NCBI GenBank assembly: GCA_014058105.1
Contig: JACGCM010000004.1
Coordinates: 1,054,001 to 1,118,000, forward strand
DNA length: 64,000 nt
Source: Kingdonia uniflora
Taxonomy: Eukaryota; Streptophyta; Magnoliopsida; Ranunculales; Circaeasteraceae
Reading direction: 5' to 3'
Every line of letters begins with the position of its first letter. Position 1 is the first letter of the stretch. Below are positions 1 to 10,341 of this stretch, piece by piece. The translations under genes and the position numbers were made by a program. The notes beneath the pieces were generated by a model. The model had not been told where the DNA came from. It worked only from the letters and a program-made list of their open reading frames with translations, and did not search any database.

Positions 1-429
1 TTCAAGGTAATCCTAACCGCATTAGGTTAGCCTCAAAGCAAACCCTAGTAACAACTGCTTGTATATAAAGAGACTCATACAATAAAAGTATGCAAACAAT
101 CTAGGCTATCCAACTACCAACTTTGTTATTCTTTATCTTCTCATTACTACCATTGATAAGCTCAACATCGCAGGTGAATGACAGACAGGCTAAACCTTGT
201 TAAATTCCATATGAGCTTAACGACAGATATAAAGAGAAGATATATGAATCCATAAAAATAATGTAAATAACTTTATTGGAAGAAAAAAAATTTATAATCA
301 TCTAATTTTTATATATTGGAGCTTTTGATGCTAATTAACTAACTAAGTTCACAATTTTAGAATACGAGTCTAGCTGAAAATTAAACAAACAAAACAAAGA
401 AATGAGAAAGATTATGGCACAACTACCTG

Positions 430-935
430 GCAAATCTCTGATTTGGAGTTGTTCCCTTTCTGATGCATAATACCTACGGATAACTTATGAAAGCTATCAT
501 TCTGAATCGGTTCCTGTGGATATCAATAGTGAATTAGTTGAAACCTCACAAAAGTGTAAATCATACAATTGAACTAAAGAAAAAACACGTCACCTTTATT
601 TTTGGGAGAATATTGGAGGCATCTTTCATTTTAAGCTCCTTCAACGGAAGCTTGTTATCAAGTTGGAGGCTAATCTCATAATCGTTTGGCATAAAGGGAA
701 CTAATCCCCAAATAAACTCTTTTTGATCCTTGAACAATTCTTTAATCTTCAATACCACAATACTCAGTTTTTCACCTCTTTAATTTGTATTCAGCAAGGA
801 TGTCACTCAGTTTTTCAGTTTTCTGGATGTCTGCATAAGCAATGACATCTTTTCTTTTAAACATTCGAGTTGTTTTTTTCATTCTAGCTAGAACATAGGT
901 CCTGTGCTGCCCAGAACTTCATTAGCAAACAAATA
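430..935 (-). other. Possible exons of an unrecognised gene
   Basis: Three open stretches on the minus strand look exon-like. One (about 786-920) is preceded by a T-rich tract and AAG and encodes a basic peptide containing RMFKRKDVIAYADIQKTEKL. A second (about 592-758) encodes IKELFKDQKEFIWGLVPFMP and ends at AAG followed by GTGACG, a possible donor. A third (about 440-518) follows a TATCCACAG acceptor and ends at a CAG/GTAGTT donor. The gap between the first two is too short for a normal plant intron, so either the model is wrong or the gene is damaged. I do not recognise the protein. It lies just downstream of the F-box relic in the same orientation, but its sequence does not resemble an F-box-associated domain. 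Confidence 0.25.
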
Positions 936-1062
936 TAAAATGAGAAATTATGAAAGTTCTTATAATTAGATCGGAGTTCAAAAAGGTAACAAATTTATAT
1001 GGCGTAAAGCCAGAAAGACTTGAAAACACGGGAAAAAAGATTAGGACAATTAGAAGGATTAG

Positions 1063-2290
1063 TCACCATACAAATTTTGAACAATTTGATTCTGGATATT
1101 TTGCACTGGTAATAAACTTAAGTGTACGGAACCACAACTTCCCAAAACTGCAAAGCTCCTCAAACCTTTCTGTTTTTAGGTGATATGCACAAATTGACCT
1201 AGAGAACTCCATGAAGACAATATCACCTTGGAATGCAAAAGGATTCATGGTCCTGCTGGGAGTCGTGAACCAGTCAGACACATTATGTGGCTTTATACAC
1301 CAACTCTTCAAGAAAATTGAGTTGCAATCCATTTCCCATAAGGGGATGAAGTATTTATATGTCCACATGGGTTCGGAGTACTTCCAAATTACAAGGCTGA
1401 CCATGCTTAAGAAAAGATAATGGAGATATCCTTCTGACTCCCCCAAGCACATCTTTGATTTCTGCATGTTAAAAGAAGCCTCCGTCACATTGCCTGGTAA
1501 CTTCATAACTTGACACTTTTCATTTTCCAAGTCAAACGAGAGAATACTTGGGCCAGTTGTCCACCAATAATAGACTCCATTCGCAAGAGCACCTGAATTC
1601 GCGTCTATCCTAAATTGGCAAAAGCGGGTTTCCTTAGATGTAGTCCATGTGCGAGTCACTCATGAGTATATCTTGAATGAGTAATGGTCCTTGGAACTTG
1701 GCTTCCGTGGAGACACGACCATTACAACTTTATAATTCACGGAGGAGGAAGGACTCACCAAATGACGAGCCAAATCCTCTGCAGAGAAATCCTAAGGTGC
1801 TACATGCTTGACCATGTGCCAAGTTTGTTTCAATAGGAAACCACTTCTAAGTATAGGGATTGCAAACATATAAAACAAAATAATTTGGTCTACTTGACAT
1901 ACAAGTATGCATCCGTATTGAAAATAAATTACGACACAGGAGAAGTCCCTTGCACGAGGCTGCAACAATAACCTCCTCTAGCAAGAAATTCAAAGTTGTT
2001 TTGTCCACCAAGTGTTTTCCCTCCTTCCCGGCATTTGAAATGTAATCAACCATTTCATAAATTACTTTATCTTCACAAGAATTGCAGTAATTTGTCCCCT
2101 GGTAAAAAAAATCCATTGATGGCTTTCTGCTCAGACCTCTGGAAATGAGCTTTACGGAAAGTAGGGTGGGAAATAAGACAACGCTACCGCTTACAGACAC
2201 ATTTTAATCCAGCGAAAAATTCTATAGGCAACCGAGACAGGATTTCTATTGCGATATCATCACTTGAGAATACTTCTTTCATCATTTCAA
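1063..2290 (-). pseudogene. F-box / F-box-associated domain protein, broken
   Basis: Reading the minus strand from about 2290, an F-box is visible (DDIAIEILSRLPIEFFAGLK followed by CVCKR). The next codon, where these proteins almost always have Trp, is TAG (2186-2184). After a frame change near 2100-2150 comes the typical middle part with a CKGLLLC motif and CNPYT. The associated domain follows, with YKVVMVV and FKIYS, and ends in a clean 198-residue stretch (1659-1063) containing GALANGVYYWW. Further in-frame stops lie near 1845, 1795 and 1660. Intact family members act as substrate receptors of SCF ubiquitin ligases and are about 350-420 residues long. At least four stops and one frameshift make this a pseudogene. 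Confidence 0.8.
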
Positions 2291-2460
2291 CACAATAGAG
2301 ACACCTGGATAGAACAACGGTGCTATTAAGTTCAAACAAGAAAAACACTAATATCTTATAGATAGTTCAATGTGGTTCATCTGTAACTGTTTGTTACTTA
2401 CTGGATTTGGGCTAGGCTACATTTGATTTAACTTTTAATAGGAAAGCGATGTCAGGTTCC

Positions 2461-2516
2461 CATGCCCCCCCCCCCCCCCCCCCCCCCCCAACACACACAC
2501 ACACACACACACAGAT
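2461..2516. repeat. Poly-C run followed by AC microsatellite
   Basis: A run of about 25 C residues is followed directly by roughly ten AC dinucleotides. Another homopolymer, a G run, lies at about 3204-3215. The exact lengths may be affected by sequencing slippage. Confidence 0.9.
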
Positions 2517-2905
2517 CTGAGAAGCAGCCCCCTGGACTAGCTACGTATAAACGATAGAATGGAAGGTTGCAACCTAATAATTAGCTTCCACCTAGCAACC
2601 TCTTTTAATTTGACACGTAAGTCAGAGGCAAAAGAGATAAGGGCTAAGCCAGCATCACCAAAAAGAATGTGTATAGCTGCCAAGTAATCAACACATTTAT
2701 TAGATTCTCTACCAGAATGGACAATACAAAAACAGTCGAAAAGGGGATAATTGTCCAGATAGAATGTGATAGATCATGCCTCGTATACCCACGAGACCAC
2801 GTACTTTCTATTTTCTCTCTCTGTATATATATATAGATGTTAGGAGCTTCTTTTTCAGCTAGTTCTCTTGTAAGAGGTTTGGTTAAACTCTTGAAACCCT
2901 AGAAT

Positions 2906-3166
2906 TCAATTTGAGATATTATTTTGTGTTTCCGCATTGGAGAAACTAACAAAATGAATCAAGTAGTGGCATGGGGTTTCTTTGTTATCTCTGATCAAGC
3001 TCACCATGGCACTAGATTCAATGAAAACAGAAACATCCTTCAGTCCCTTGCAAACTGAAATCAGAAGCCCAAATCCAATCACTTGAGGTTCATGAAAAGT
3101 AATGCTGATAATGCCAGCACTCCCAGTGAAACCAAGTATCCAGCCACCTTCTGTGACAGAATCCAC
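2906..3166 (-). pseudogene. LINE-type RNase H domain relic
   Basis: An 86-residue reading frame has the layout of the RNase H domain found at the end of plant L1-type LINEs and related host copies: GGWILGFTGSAG, then a GFGLLISVCKGLKDVSVFIE stretch, then SSAMVSLI. In the active family the third block reads with an Asp (for example ETDS). Here it is ESS, so a catalytic acid is missing. No reverse transcriptase is visible next to it. It is a fragment, oriented like the F-box relic upstream. Confidence 0.6.
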
Positions 3167-3499
3167 CTTACATAAATTAAACTTTATAGCAGTAGCTGGG
3201 CTGGGGGGGGGGGGGACTTATCAAAAATTGATCTATTAAAATAAGACCGGTACCCAAATTATGGAGTCTAACCTAGTAGTATTTAACGTAGTTAATGTGT
3301 GATTCAATGCAATCCGACCAGGAGAGTAAACATGGTACTGCAACTATTGCAAATAGTACAACGCATTTGCAAATATTTGGACACAGTAGGCAAAATGTTG
3401 TATAAGTAGTCAAAGCTGAAAAACCTGAGACCTTATAAGAAACTCAAAGCTAGTATATCTAGTCTATATTAAGATCTCAGCATCATCTTCCTACCCGTC

Positions 3500-3578
3500 A
3501 GAAAGACCGTCGTCGATGAAGTCACCAATGTCCTCCTCAATAATGTCCATGTCATCAGCATCATCCTCCCCCTTTCTG
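3500..3578 (-). other. Possible acidic last exon of an unknown gene
   Basis: On the minus strand a good acceptor (TTTTATGCAG) is followed by an open stretch encoding a strongly acidic C-terminus, KGEDDADDMDIIEEDIGDFI and DDGLSDG, then a TAG stop. Such acidic tails are common in nuclear proteins. I cannot identify the gene and see no upstream exon in the next few hundred bases, where the 2.48-kb LTR-like element lies. Confidence 0.3.
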
Positions 3579-3788
3579 CATAAAAGGATGTACTAGACTA
3601 CAATACTCAGTAGCACATCAAATAATATCTTCCTTTTCGTTACAAGTATCCTATGTAATATGGACACGACATACATTCAAAAAATTCATGTCGATGCGTA
3701 CCTGTCACCGAAACTCGGACACACCGACATTTATTACTTTAAATTAGAATACGAAATTGAAGTTGAAAAATGTCCCATATATCGTATT

Positions 3789-6265
3789 TGTCACGCCCCA
3801 AAATCCAATAATCAGTCAGCTTGACCAATTACTAGATTCGAAGCTGTGCAGGTCTGGGAATCCACAGATTCGCCCACGAACAACCGAGCCATAGACAAGT
3901 TCAAGCTCAGTTATTCACTTTAAGCAATAACCATCAGAGTAAAGGAAGAATAATAAAGCGGAAGCAAAAGATATATATATACATCAGACTGAAATCAAAA
4001 TACAATATCTCGAATAAAGTACAGCGACATATGCTGAGATCACATACAAGAATGTCTAAACTAAAGAAGATCTGCAGTGGCAAAACTGGCTCCAATCAGG
4101 CTGAAGCTCACAGCAATCCAAGCTACTCAACCTCTGAAAGGGGGAACAAAGCGAGAGTGAGCAAACCACAGCTCACTAAACCCGACAGAGCTAAATAACC
4201 TACTAATAAGACTAGTGCAGGAGAAGAGAGTGAGGTGAATGAAATAGAGAAAGTTTTAAAGTAAAAGAATAGTAAACTAAGTGACTATAATCCAGATATA
4301 GAGTTATAAGAACAGAAGAATAGAGATAGGAGTTTAGAGAAAATGAGTAGTGACAAGGAATAATAATAAGTGATGATGATATGATATGATATGACATGAT
4401 GAACTGGGATAATCCCACAATTATCCAAATGTTGTATGCTTTAAATGTTTTAAAACGTGTTCAAGATCCTATTATAATATTGGTTAATCAACCGCTAACA
4501 TGTTTATTTTAAAGAGATCTGTTAAGGGGATACCATGGGTACGATTTTTGTCAAGCTCGACCAAGCTAGTGGATACTCACTTGATCAAAGTGTTCTGGGC
4601 TTTTCAACCCACGGAGCCAACGTCCGAACTTTATTTTCATTCCAAGGAATTTCAACCTCACCGAGGATAAGTCTAGCACCGGATTCAGACTTTCTCATAC
4701 CTTCCCACACTCCCGGATGGGTATTAAAGGTATGATAGTGTTCACAGCCAGTTCTTCACCTACTATTTTAACCCGATTTAGGACTCCTGCGACCCTATCG
4801 GAGGTTAACCGATGTAGAGCTGTGTTATGTATCTGATCTCGTTAATTTAAAAAAGTTTTACATGATTAAAAGATGCAACAGATCTCAAGGATCACAACAC
4901 AACAGCCGTAAACCCGGCATCACACATAGGACGACCACCTGCATAAGAGCGTAGCAAACAATCCTAAAACAGAATGAACAGCGACTCAGTTGCACGGTCT
5001 AAACCTAGATGAGACAGCAACCTAACCATCACCACATCTAACCAACATCAGTCTCTAGAAGACCGAAACCAACAACAAGAACACAGCTACAAGAATACCA
5101 CAGTAACAACTTCTAACTAAACCCAAAGCCCAATGCAAACTATAAACCAAGTTACAAAATAACTAACATATAGGTTAAGAACTTATACTGAGAATTATAA
5201 TATCAGACCATAACTAAATCACATGCACTTTTCTACACAGAGTACTACTCTAATCAGCATCTATTAACTAGTAAAGGAATTTAGAAATGAAGGGGAACTC
5301 CAAAACCCAAAATCAGCAATACGGTTAACGGAACACAGGACAAGCTACAACAGATAATCATAACAACAATTAATCAAACAATAAAAGAAACCAAACCAAA
5401 ACCAAAACCCTAGAAATCAACCCAACCTCTATTCGAATGAAACGAACGGAAAGGAAATAGGGGAAATACTCACCATGGATAAAGGCAAAGATCACGGCGA
5501 AGAATCGACGGGCGAGGGAACAGATTGGATTCGAATTAGGGAAAGAGGGGATTTGATTTGGGGGAGAGAGAGTGAGAGAGTGTTTTGAATAAAAGAGAAA
5601 TGAGGTTAAAGGGCCCAACATGTAGCTAAAAGCGCGCCTCTGTTCGAATAGAGTATATTTCTATTCGAACAAAATGAAACAGGTAGAACCTTGTTCGAAC
5701 AGAAATAAACTTGTTCGAACATAATGGAACAGAAAGAAATCAACTAAACAGACATCTATTCGAGCATAACAAAAGTTATTCGAATAGAATGAATCAGGCA
5801 GGAATGTATTCGAACAGAAGGAATCCTGTTCGAACATAATGAAATAGGTAGCTATGTATTCGAACAGATGCAAGGTCTGTTCGAACAGAATATGACAGAA
5901 AGAACCCAGAACACCCAAAAAGATTCCTTCGAGCGAAAATTGGGAAAACTCAAGAATCCTAACACAGATCCCCCTGGATCACACCACACCACAACCACAA
6001 ACACCACCACCAACCCCACAAAGGGTTCCCAAAGCCACAACACAACCACCTCCTCCTAATAACCACCGAAACACCGAAACGCAGAAAAGGAATCTAACTC
6101 CAAAACCTGCCCAAAAGGAATAAAATGGATGCATAAAGGATAGAAGGAATATATGCGAAAACTTAATGTAAGGCAATAAATGCAGATGCTAAATGGATAG
6201 GAATATATGCAGAAAATGGATATATACCAATAAATAAATAAATAAATAAAATACGGATCACTACA
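3789..6265. mobile_element. Solo LTR or non-autonomous LTR element, 2.48 kb
   Basis: The segment starts TGTCACGCCCC and ends GGATCACTACA (TG...CA). It is flanked by a perfect 5-bp duplication GTATT (3784-3788 and 6266-6270), which supports LTR-type integration. No internal LTR pair and no gag or pol is visible, so a solo LTR is the simplest reading. It interrupts sequence rich in GTGTCGGACAC-like words seen on both sides (about 3700-3780 and 6330-6450). The short ORFs inside it are not recognised. The orientation is undetermined. Confidence 0.7.
5640..5905. repeat. Degenerate minisatellite built around TTCGAA
   Basis: About eight to ten irregular copies of a unit such as TTGTTCGAACAGAATGAAAC occur in a row, spaced roughly 25-40 bp. 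Each contains the palindrome TTCGAA or its variant TTCGAATA. The array lies inside the 2.48-kb LTR-like element and interrupts no recognisable gene. Confidence 0.75.
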
Positions 6266-6270
6266 GTATT

Positions 6271-6885
6271 TCTCTCTATCATATTTTATTTTAAAACTAG
6301 GTAATAATAACACTTAACTTTAAAAAATAAAACGTGTCCGACACCCCGAACTCGAACACACATGTCCAATACTATTTAAAAGGCATTTTTCTATTTCCAG
6401 TCGTTTCCAACACCACATAACCGTGTCGGACACCAACACTCCATATCCGTGCCGTTGTAACCTAGCTTAAAAATGAACTAAAAGATAGAAAAATACGTTT
6501 GTTTTCCTGTTATAGTATTCGACTAATTAGTAGTAACAAAAAAAACCGTAGTAATTGCAAAGTAGCAGTTGAAAAGTTGCAATTGTGATGCTTATTGTGG
6601 TTTGTCGCAATTGGAATTGTGAAAAATAGAAGGAGATGACACACATTAGTAACCGCATGCATTAGAGGGGCTGCATTAGCAATAGCCATACCATCCCCTA
6701 TGAGCTTGCTGCCATTTGTTATCCCTATTTTGGATGGGTTGATTATCCGAGACGCATCATGAAGAAGATTTGTGGGGTAGACTAAATGAACTAAGCAAAA
6801 GAAACACATCATCAGGAAAATTCAGCTTTGATAATGGGTTTCTTCATTATACAAACCAAATTGTGATTGGACCCGACTCCCTTGG
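6271..6885. other. Spacer without a recognisable gene
   Basis: AT-rich spacer between the 2.48-kb LTR-like element and the chromovirus relic. It begins with sequence containing repeated GTGTCGGACACC-like words, which match the sequence left of the LTR element, so the two sides were once continuous. A 100-residue minus-strand ORF (6510-6812) resembles no family I know and is not called as a gene. Confidence 0.4.
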
Positions 6886-6889
6886 CGTA

Positions 6890-8190
6890 CACGAACATGA
6901 GCATCATTCTTCATCAACGGCCAGACACTCATGATACTTAAAGACATACAAAAGAGTCACTCGATCTTTTAATTAGAAAGTTATGCGTGAAGACATCAGG
7001 ACCTTTATTGAAGAATGTGATGTATGCCAAAGAAAGAAATTGGTAAGTGTTGCACAAACTGGTTTTTTGCAACCTTCATAAATTACAGAAAGAATTTGGA
7101 CTGATATTTCACTAGACTAATAGAGGGGTTGCATGTTTCACACGGGAAAAATGTAATTATGGTTGTGGGGGATCGATTGTCAAAATATTCTCATTTTCTG
7201 GCACTTTCGCATACATATTCAGCATCATTGGTGGCTCAATTATTTATTGAAAACATCTGGTATGGCGCTTTCAATTGTGAGCAATCGTGATCCTATTTTC
7301 GGTAGTACTTTCTAGAAGGAGTTTTTCAAACTACAAGGCACACGATTATGCATGAGCTTTGGATACCATCCTCAAACCGATAGACAAACCGAAGTTGTCA
7401 ATCCCTGCCTAGAAACCTATTTGAGGTGCTTTGTAACTGATCACCTCAAACAGTGGGTTTGTTGGCAACCATGGGATGAATGGTGGTTCAACCCTTCATA
7501 TCACACTTCGCCAAACATGACACCTTATGAAGCGGTCTTAGGCAAACACCTCCTCTTATTACAGGATATAAAATGGGAACCACAAGTGTTGCACAAGTCG
7601 AGTGTGAATTATTTGGTCGAGACAAAACATTGTGTTTACTTACAGATAATCAGCTTACAGCTAACACAGCAAAAAAAAAAAAAATTGCTTGCAGTTGAAG
7701 TACGGATGAAACAATAAGTGGACTTGCACCGGGATCGAAGAAAAATTAAGTTGGGGATATGGTCTATCTACAACTTCAACCGTATCGACGTGCTTCACTA
7801 GCAGTACGTGCATCCTTGAAGCTATTTTCTAGATTTAATAACTCGTATAAGGTGCTCCAAAAGATTTGTAAATTCGCATACAAATTGGAGTTCCCAACTG
7901 GATCTCGCATATATCCCGTGTTTCATGTCTCTCTTCTCTAAAACAAAGTGGGACAACAAGTTGTACCCATTGCAGATTTGCCCATTTTGACAGACGATGG
8001 TGTGTTACAAGTGAACCTCAAGCACTTCTAAATCGATGGATGGTCAAGCATAATAACGTTAATGTTACAGAGGTATTGGTTCAATGGGTTCATACCCAAC
8101 CAGAAGATGCAACTTGGGAGCAATGGGATCAGTTTAACGCTAGGATTCCAAACTTCCAGCATTAAGGACAAAGTCGATTTTAAGGAGGCG
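6890..8190 (+). pseudogene. Ty3/gypsy chromovirus relic: integrase and chromodomain
   Basis: In order on the plus strand: a His/Cys zinc-binding region ending in CDVCQRKK (about 6895-7040); an integrase core with WTDISLD and VVGDRLSKYSHF (about 7095-7200), then SNRDPIFGS (about 7285) and GYHPQTDRQTEVV (7360-7400); a C-terminal part with VYLQLQPYRRASLA and YPVFHVSLL (7759-7941); and a chromodomain with VLVQWVHTQPEDATWEQWDQ (about 8075-8140). The second catalytic Asp (SDRDP in active relatives) reads SNRDP. Several stops and frameshifts are present and reverse transcriptase is absent. The purine-rich AAGGAGGCGGGAA near 8183 followed by TGATGAG may be a polypurine tract and 3' LTR start. Confidence 0.85.
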
Positions 8191-8510
8191 GGAATGATGA
8201 GAAGCCAATTTTTTCCTTGGAGTGCTGTTACAATAGCAGTTATTTAGTAAAGTATACATCAATCATTGATGCAGTTATTTCTGTAGCTAGTGGGTTAAGT
8301 AGTTATGTTTGAATTTAAATTTTAAATTGTCCATAAGTTGTAAGAACAATGTGTTATTTTCACGAAATTGGTTATGTAAAATTTTGGAGGACGTTCCCCT
8401 TGAAGTGAAACAAAATTATTGTTCTTGATTTGCTTAGCAATTAGAGTTTAGATTATCATCGTCCTCCAGGCAAGATCTACTACTGCCATTGTCAGTAATT
8501 AGAGTTTAAA
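8191..8510 (+). mobile_element. Possible 3' LTR fragment of the chromovirus
   Basis: Non-coding sequence directly after the chromodomain and a purine-rich tract. In this position a chromovirus has its 3' LTR. It would begin near TGATGAGAAGCC and be cut off by the foldback element at about 8511. No second LTR is present in the window to prove it. Confidence 0.35.
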
Positions 8511-9363
8511 ACTCTCCCTCTATTACTTATCTACTCAATCTTCTCTCTCTTCCCCTCCCCTAGCAATAGCATGTTTAAAACCATTACATGTACATCTAAA
8601 TCATGTATTGTTCTAATCGAATTCAATCCATTTTCTCCCATCCAGAGATCATGTCCTAGATGGAAGATGAAGTAGAATAAGAACTTACAAATTATAAAGC
8701 AGATATCAAAGTTCACAAATTATAGTGAGAAAGTGGAGAAAACAAACCTTTGATTGAATCTTCACCTCCTACACTCACTCCTCCACACCAAAAGATCAAA
8801 CCTTTTTCTGTGAAAGATGAAACCTTTAAACTTCTCGCTGACATCGAAACCGTGAACTCTTCGGCAAATTTAGAAGCTGTCATGTCGGTTTGTACTTATT
8901 TTCCTACGCAAATACTGAGATGCGGTCCAGCTTTGCAAAATTAAAACCATGCTGTGATAAGAGCACTAAAATGGTCCAAACGAATATATTTGGTCGAAAA
9001 ATAATTTTATTTTTTATTGACAAGAGCATTGCAGCACTTATATTAGGTCGTACCACTAGTCGTGCACACACTTATAATAGGTTATGCAAGCGGACGCAAC
9101 TGCACAGAGATACGTTGCAATACTTGCAATGCACTACTGAGAAAGTGATTGGTTCGCCAAATTACATTCTCTTCTTCTAAAACTATTGGATATGAAAAAT
9201 TTGAGTAGGGAGAGAGAGAAAGGGAAGGCTTTAAGGGGAGATTTGGGGAGAAAGAGATTTGAGAAAATATTTTTAAGACTTGTGATTTCAAGGTTAGTCC
9301 GGATTTTGGACTTTGGGGACCGCAGGCTGCAAGGTGGTGCATATCATTTTGGTATGCATCCCC
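8511..9363 (+). repeat. Left arm of the foldback element
   Basis: Pairs with the interrupted right arm. Landmarks shared in inverted orientation include AAGCAATA(A/G)CATGTTTAAA near the outer end, a TCCACACCAAAAGATCAAAC block near 8783, and GGCTGCAAGGTGGTGCAT near the loop. A related stretch also occurs at about 53480-53609 plus 55219-55250. Confidence 0.8.
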
Positions 9364-9719
9364 ATTTGTATTGGTTTGCGGTATTCCGACACTTTTGTGC
9401 GATTCGTTATATCAAATGCACCGATGTGTATTGCAAGCCGTTGCAGTTAATGCAATTCATATCAAGAAAACTATTGCACCGGGTTGCATACCAAAATAAC
9501 ATGCACCACCTTGCAGCCAGCGGTCCCCAAAGTCTAAAATCTTGACTAACCTTGAAATCACAAGTTTAAAAAATATTATCTCAAATCTGTATTCCCCCAA
9601 ATCTCTCCTTAGAGCATCTCCAACAGTGCCTGACTGACTTGGATGCAAAAAAGGGAAATCCAAGTCAGTCAGACGCAATTTCCTCCAAGAGTGTCTGACT
9701 TGGATTTTAAACTAATTCA

Positions 9720-9850
9720 AATAGGCGCATAACACTTGGGCGCCTGTTTCTATTTTAAATAGGCGCATAACACTTAGGCGCCTGTTTAAATTTATAAAAA
9801 AAATTAGGCGCCTAAGTCTTAGGGCTTAGGCGCTTGTTCCATTGAGTCAA
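9720..9850. repeat. Left subterminal GGCGCC-word cluster of the Harbinger element
   Basis: Several copies of TTAGGCGCCTGTTTAAA-like words occur within 130 bp. They recur near the right end (about 16200-16310) and in the central hairpin. Position and repetition suggest binding sites for the transposase or its ORF1 partner. This is inference. Confidence 0.6.
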
Positions 9851-10341
9851 AAGCTACGAACTATTGTTTCTCTTTGTCTAATTTTTGCCCAACTAGAGCA
9901 TCTCCTCTCTTCAAGTATCTCTACACACATTTAATTTGAACTTCCTTGGTGTAATGCGCGTAAGATTATATCAAATCCAACACTTTGTTACTTGTTAATT
10001 TAGGGTATTCTTTGATTTTGTGATTCTTGGTGTATTTTAGGGTATTGTAATTTTTTTCCCAAAATTGTGATTTCTTGGTGGAGTATTGATTGAATTTGGA
10101 TGTCATAATGTTGAAATCACCAATTTCCACTCCTCTTGCATCCCAAAGTTTCACTCCAATGTGTTGAAAATAGGGTATTGTGTGGAAAATGAAGTTAAAA
10201 ACGACGAGCGCGCATTGGTGCTTTAATAGAAATTGACATTATGTTGATAAGAATTTGACACCCTCTGATTGATTTAATACTTCCTATTGCCTGAGTACTG
10301 TGATGGAATTTATATAAATTTATATGTATTTATTAATGCAG

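Noticed and set aside
5868..6313. Several overlapping ORFs on both strands near 5.9-6.3 kb
   Set aside because: They lie in the AC-rich and AT-rich end of the LTR-like element, have biased composition and resemble no protein.
6510..6812. 100-residue minus-strand ORF with a hydrophobic end
   Set aside because: No recognisable domain, no splice or promoter context, and a length expected by chance in this region.
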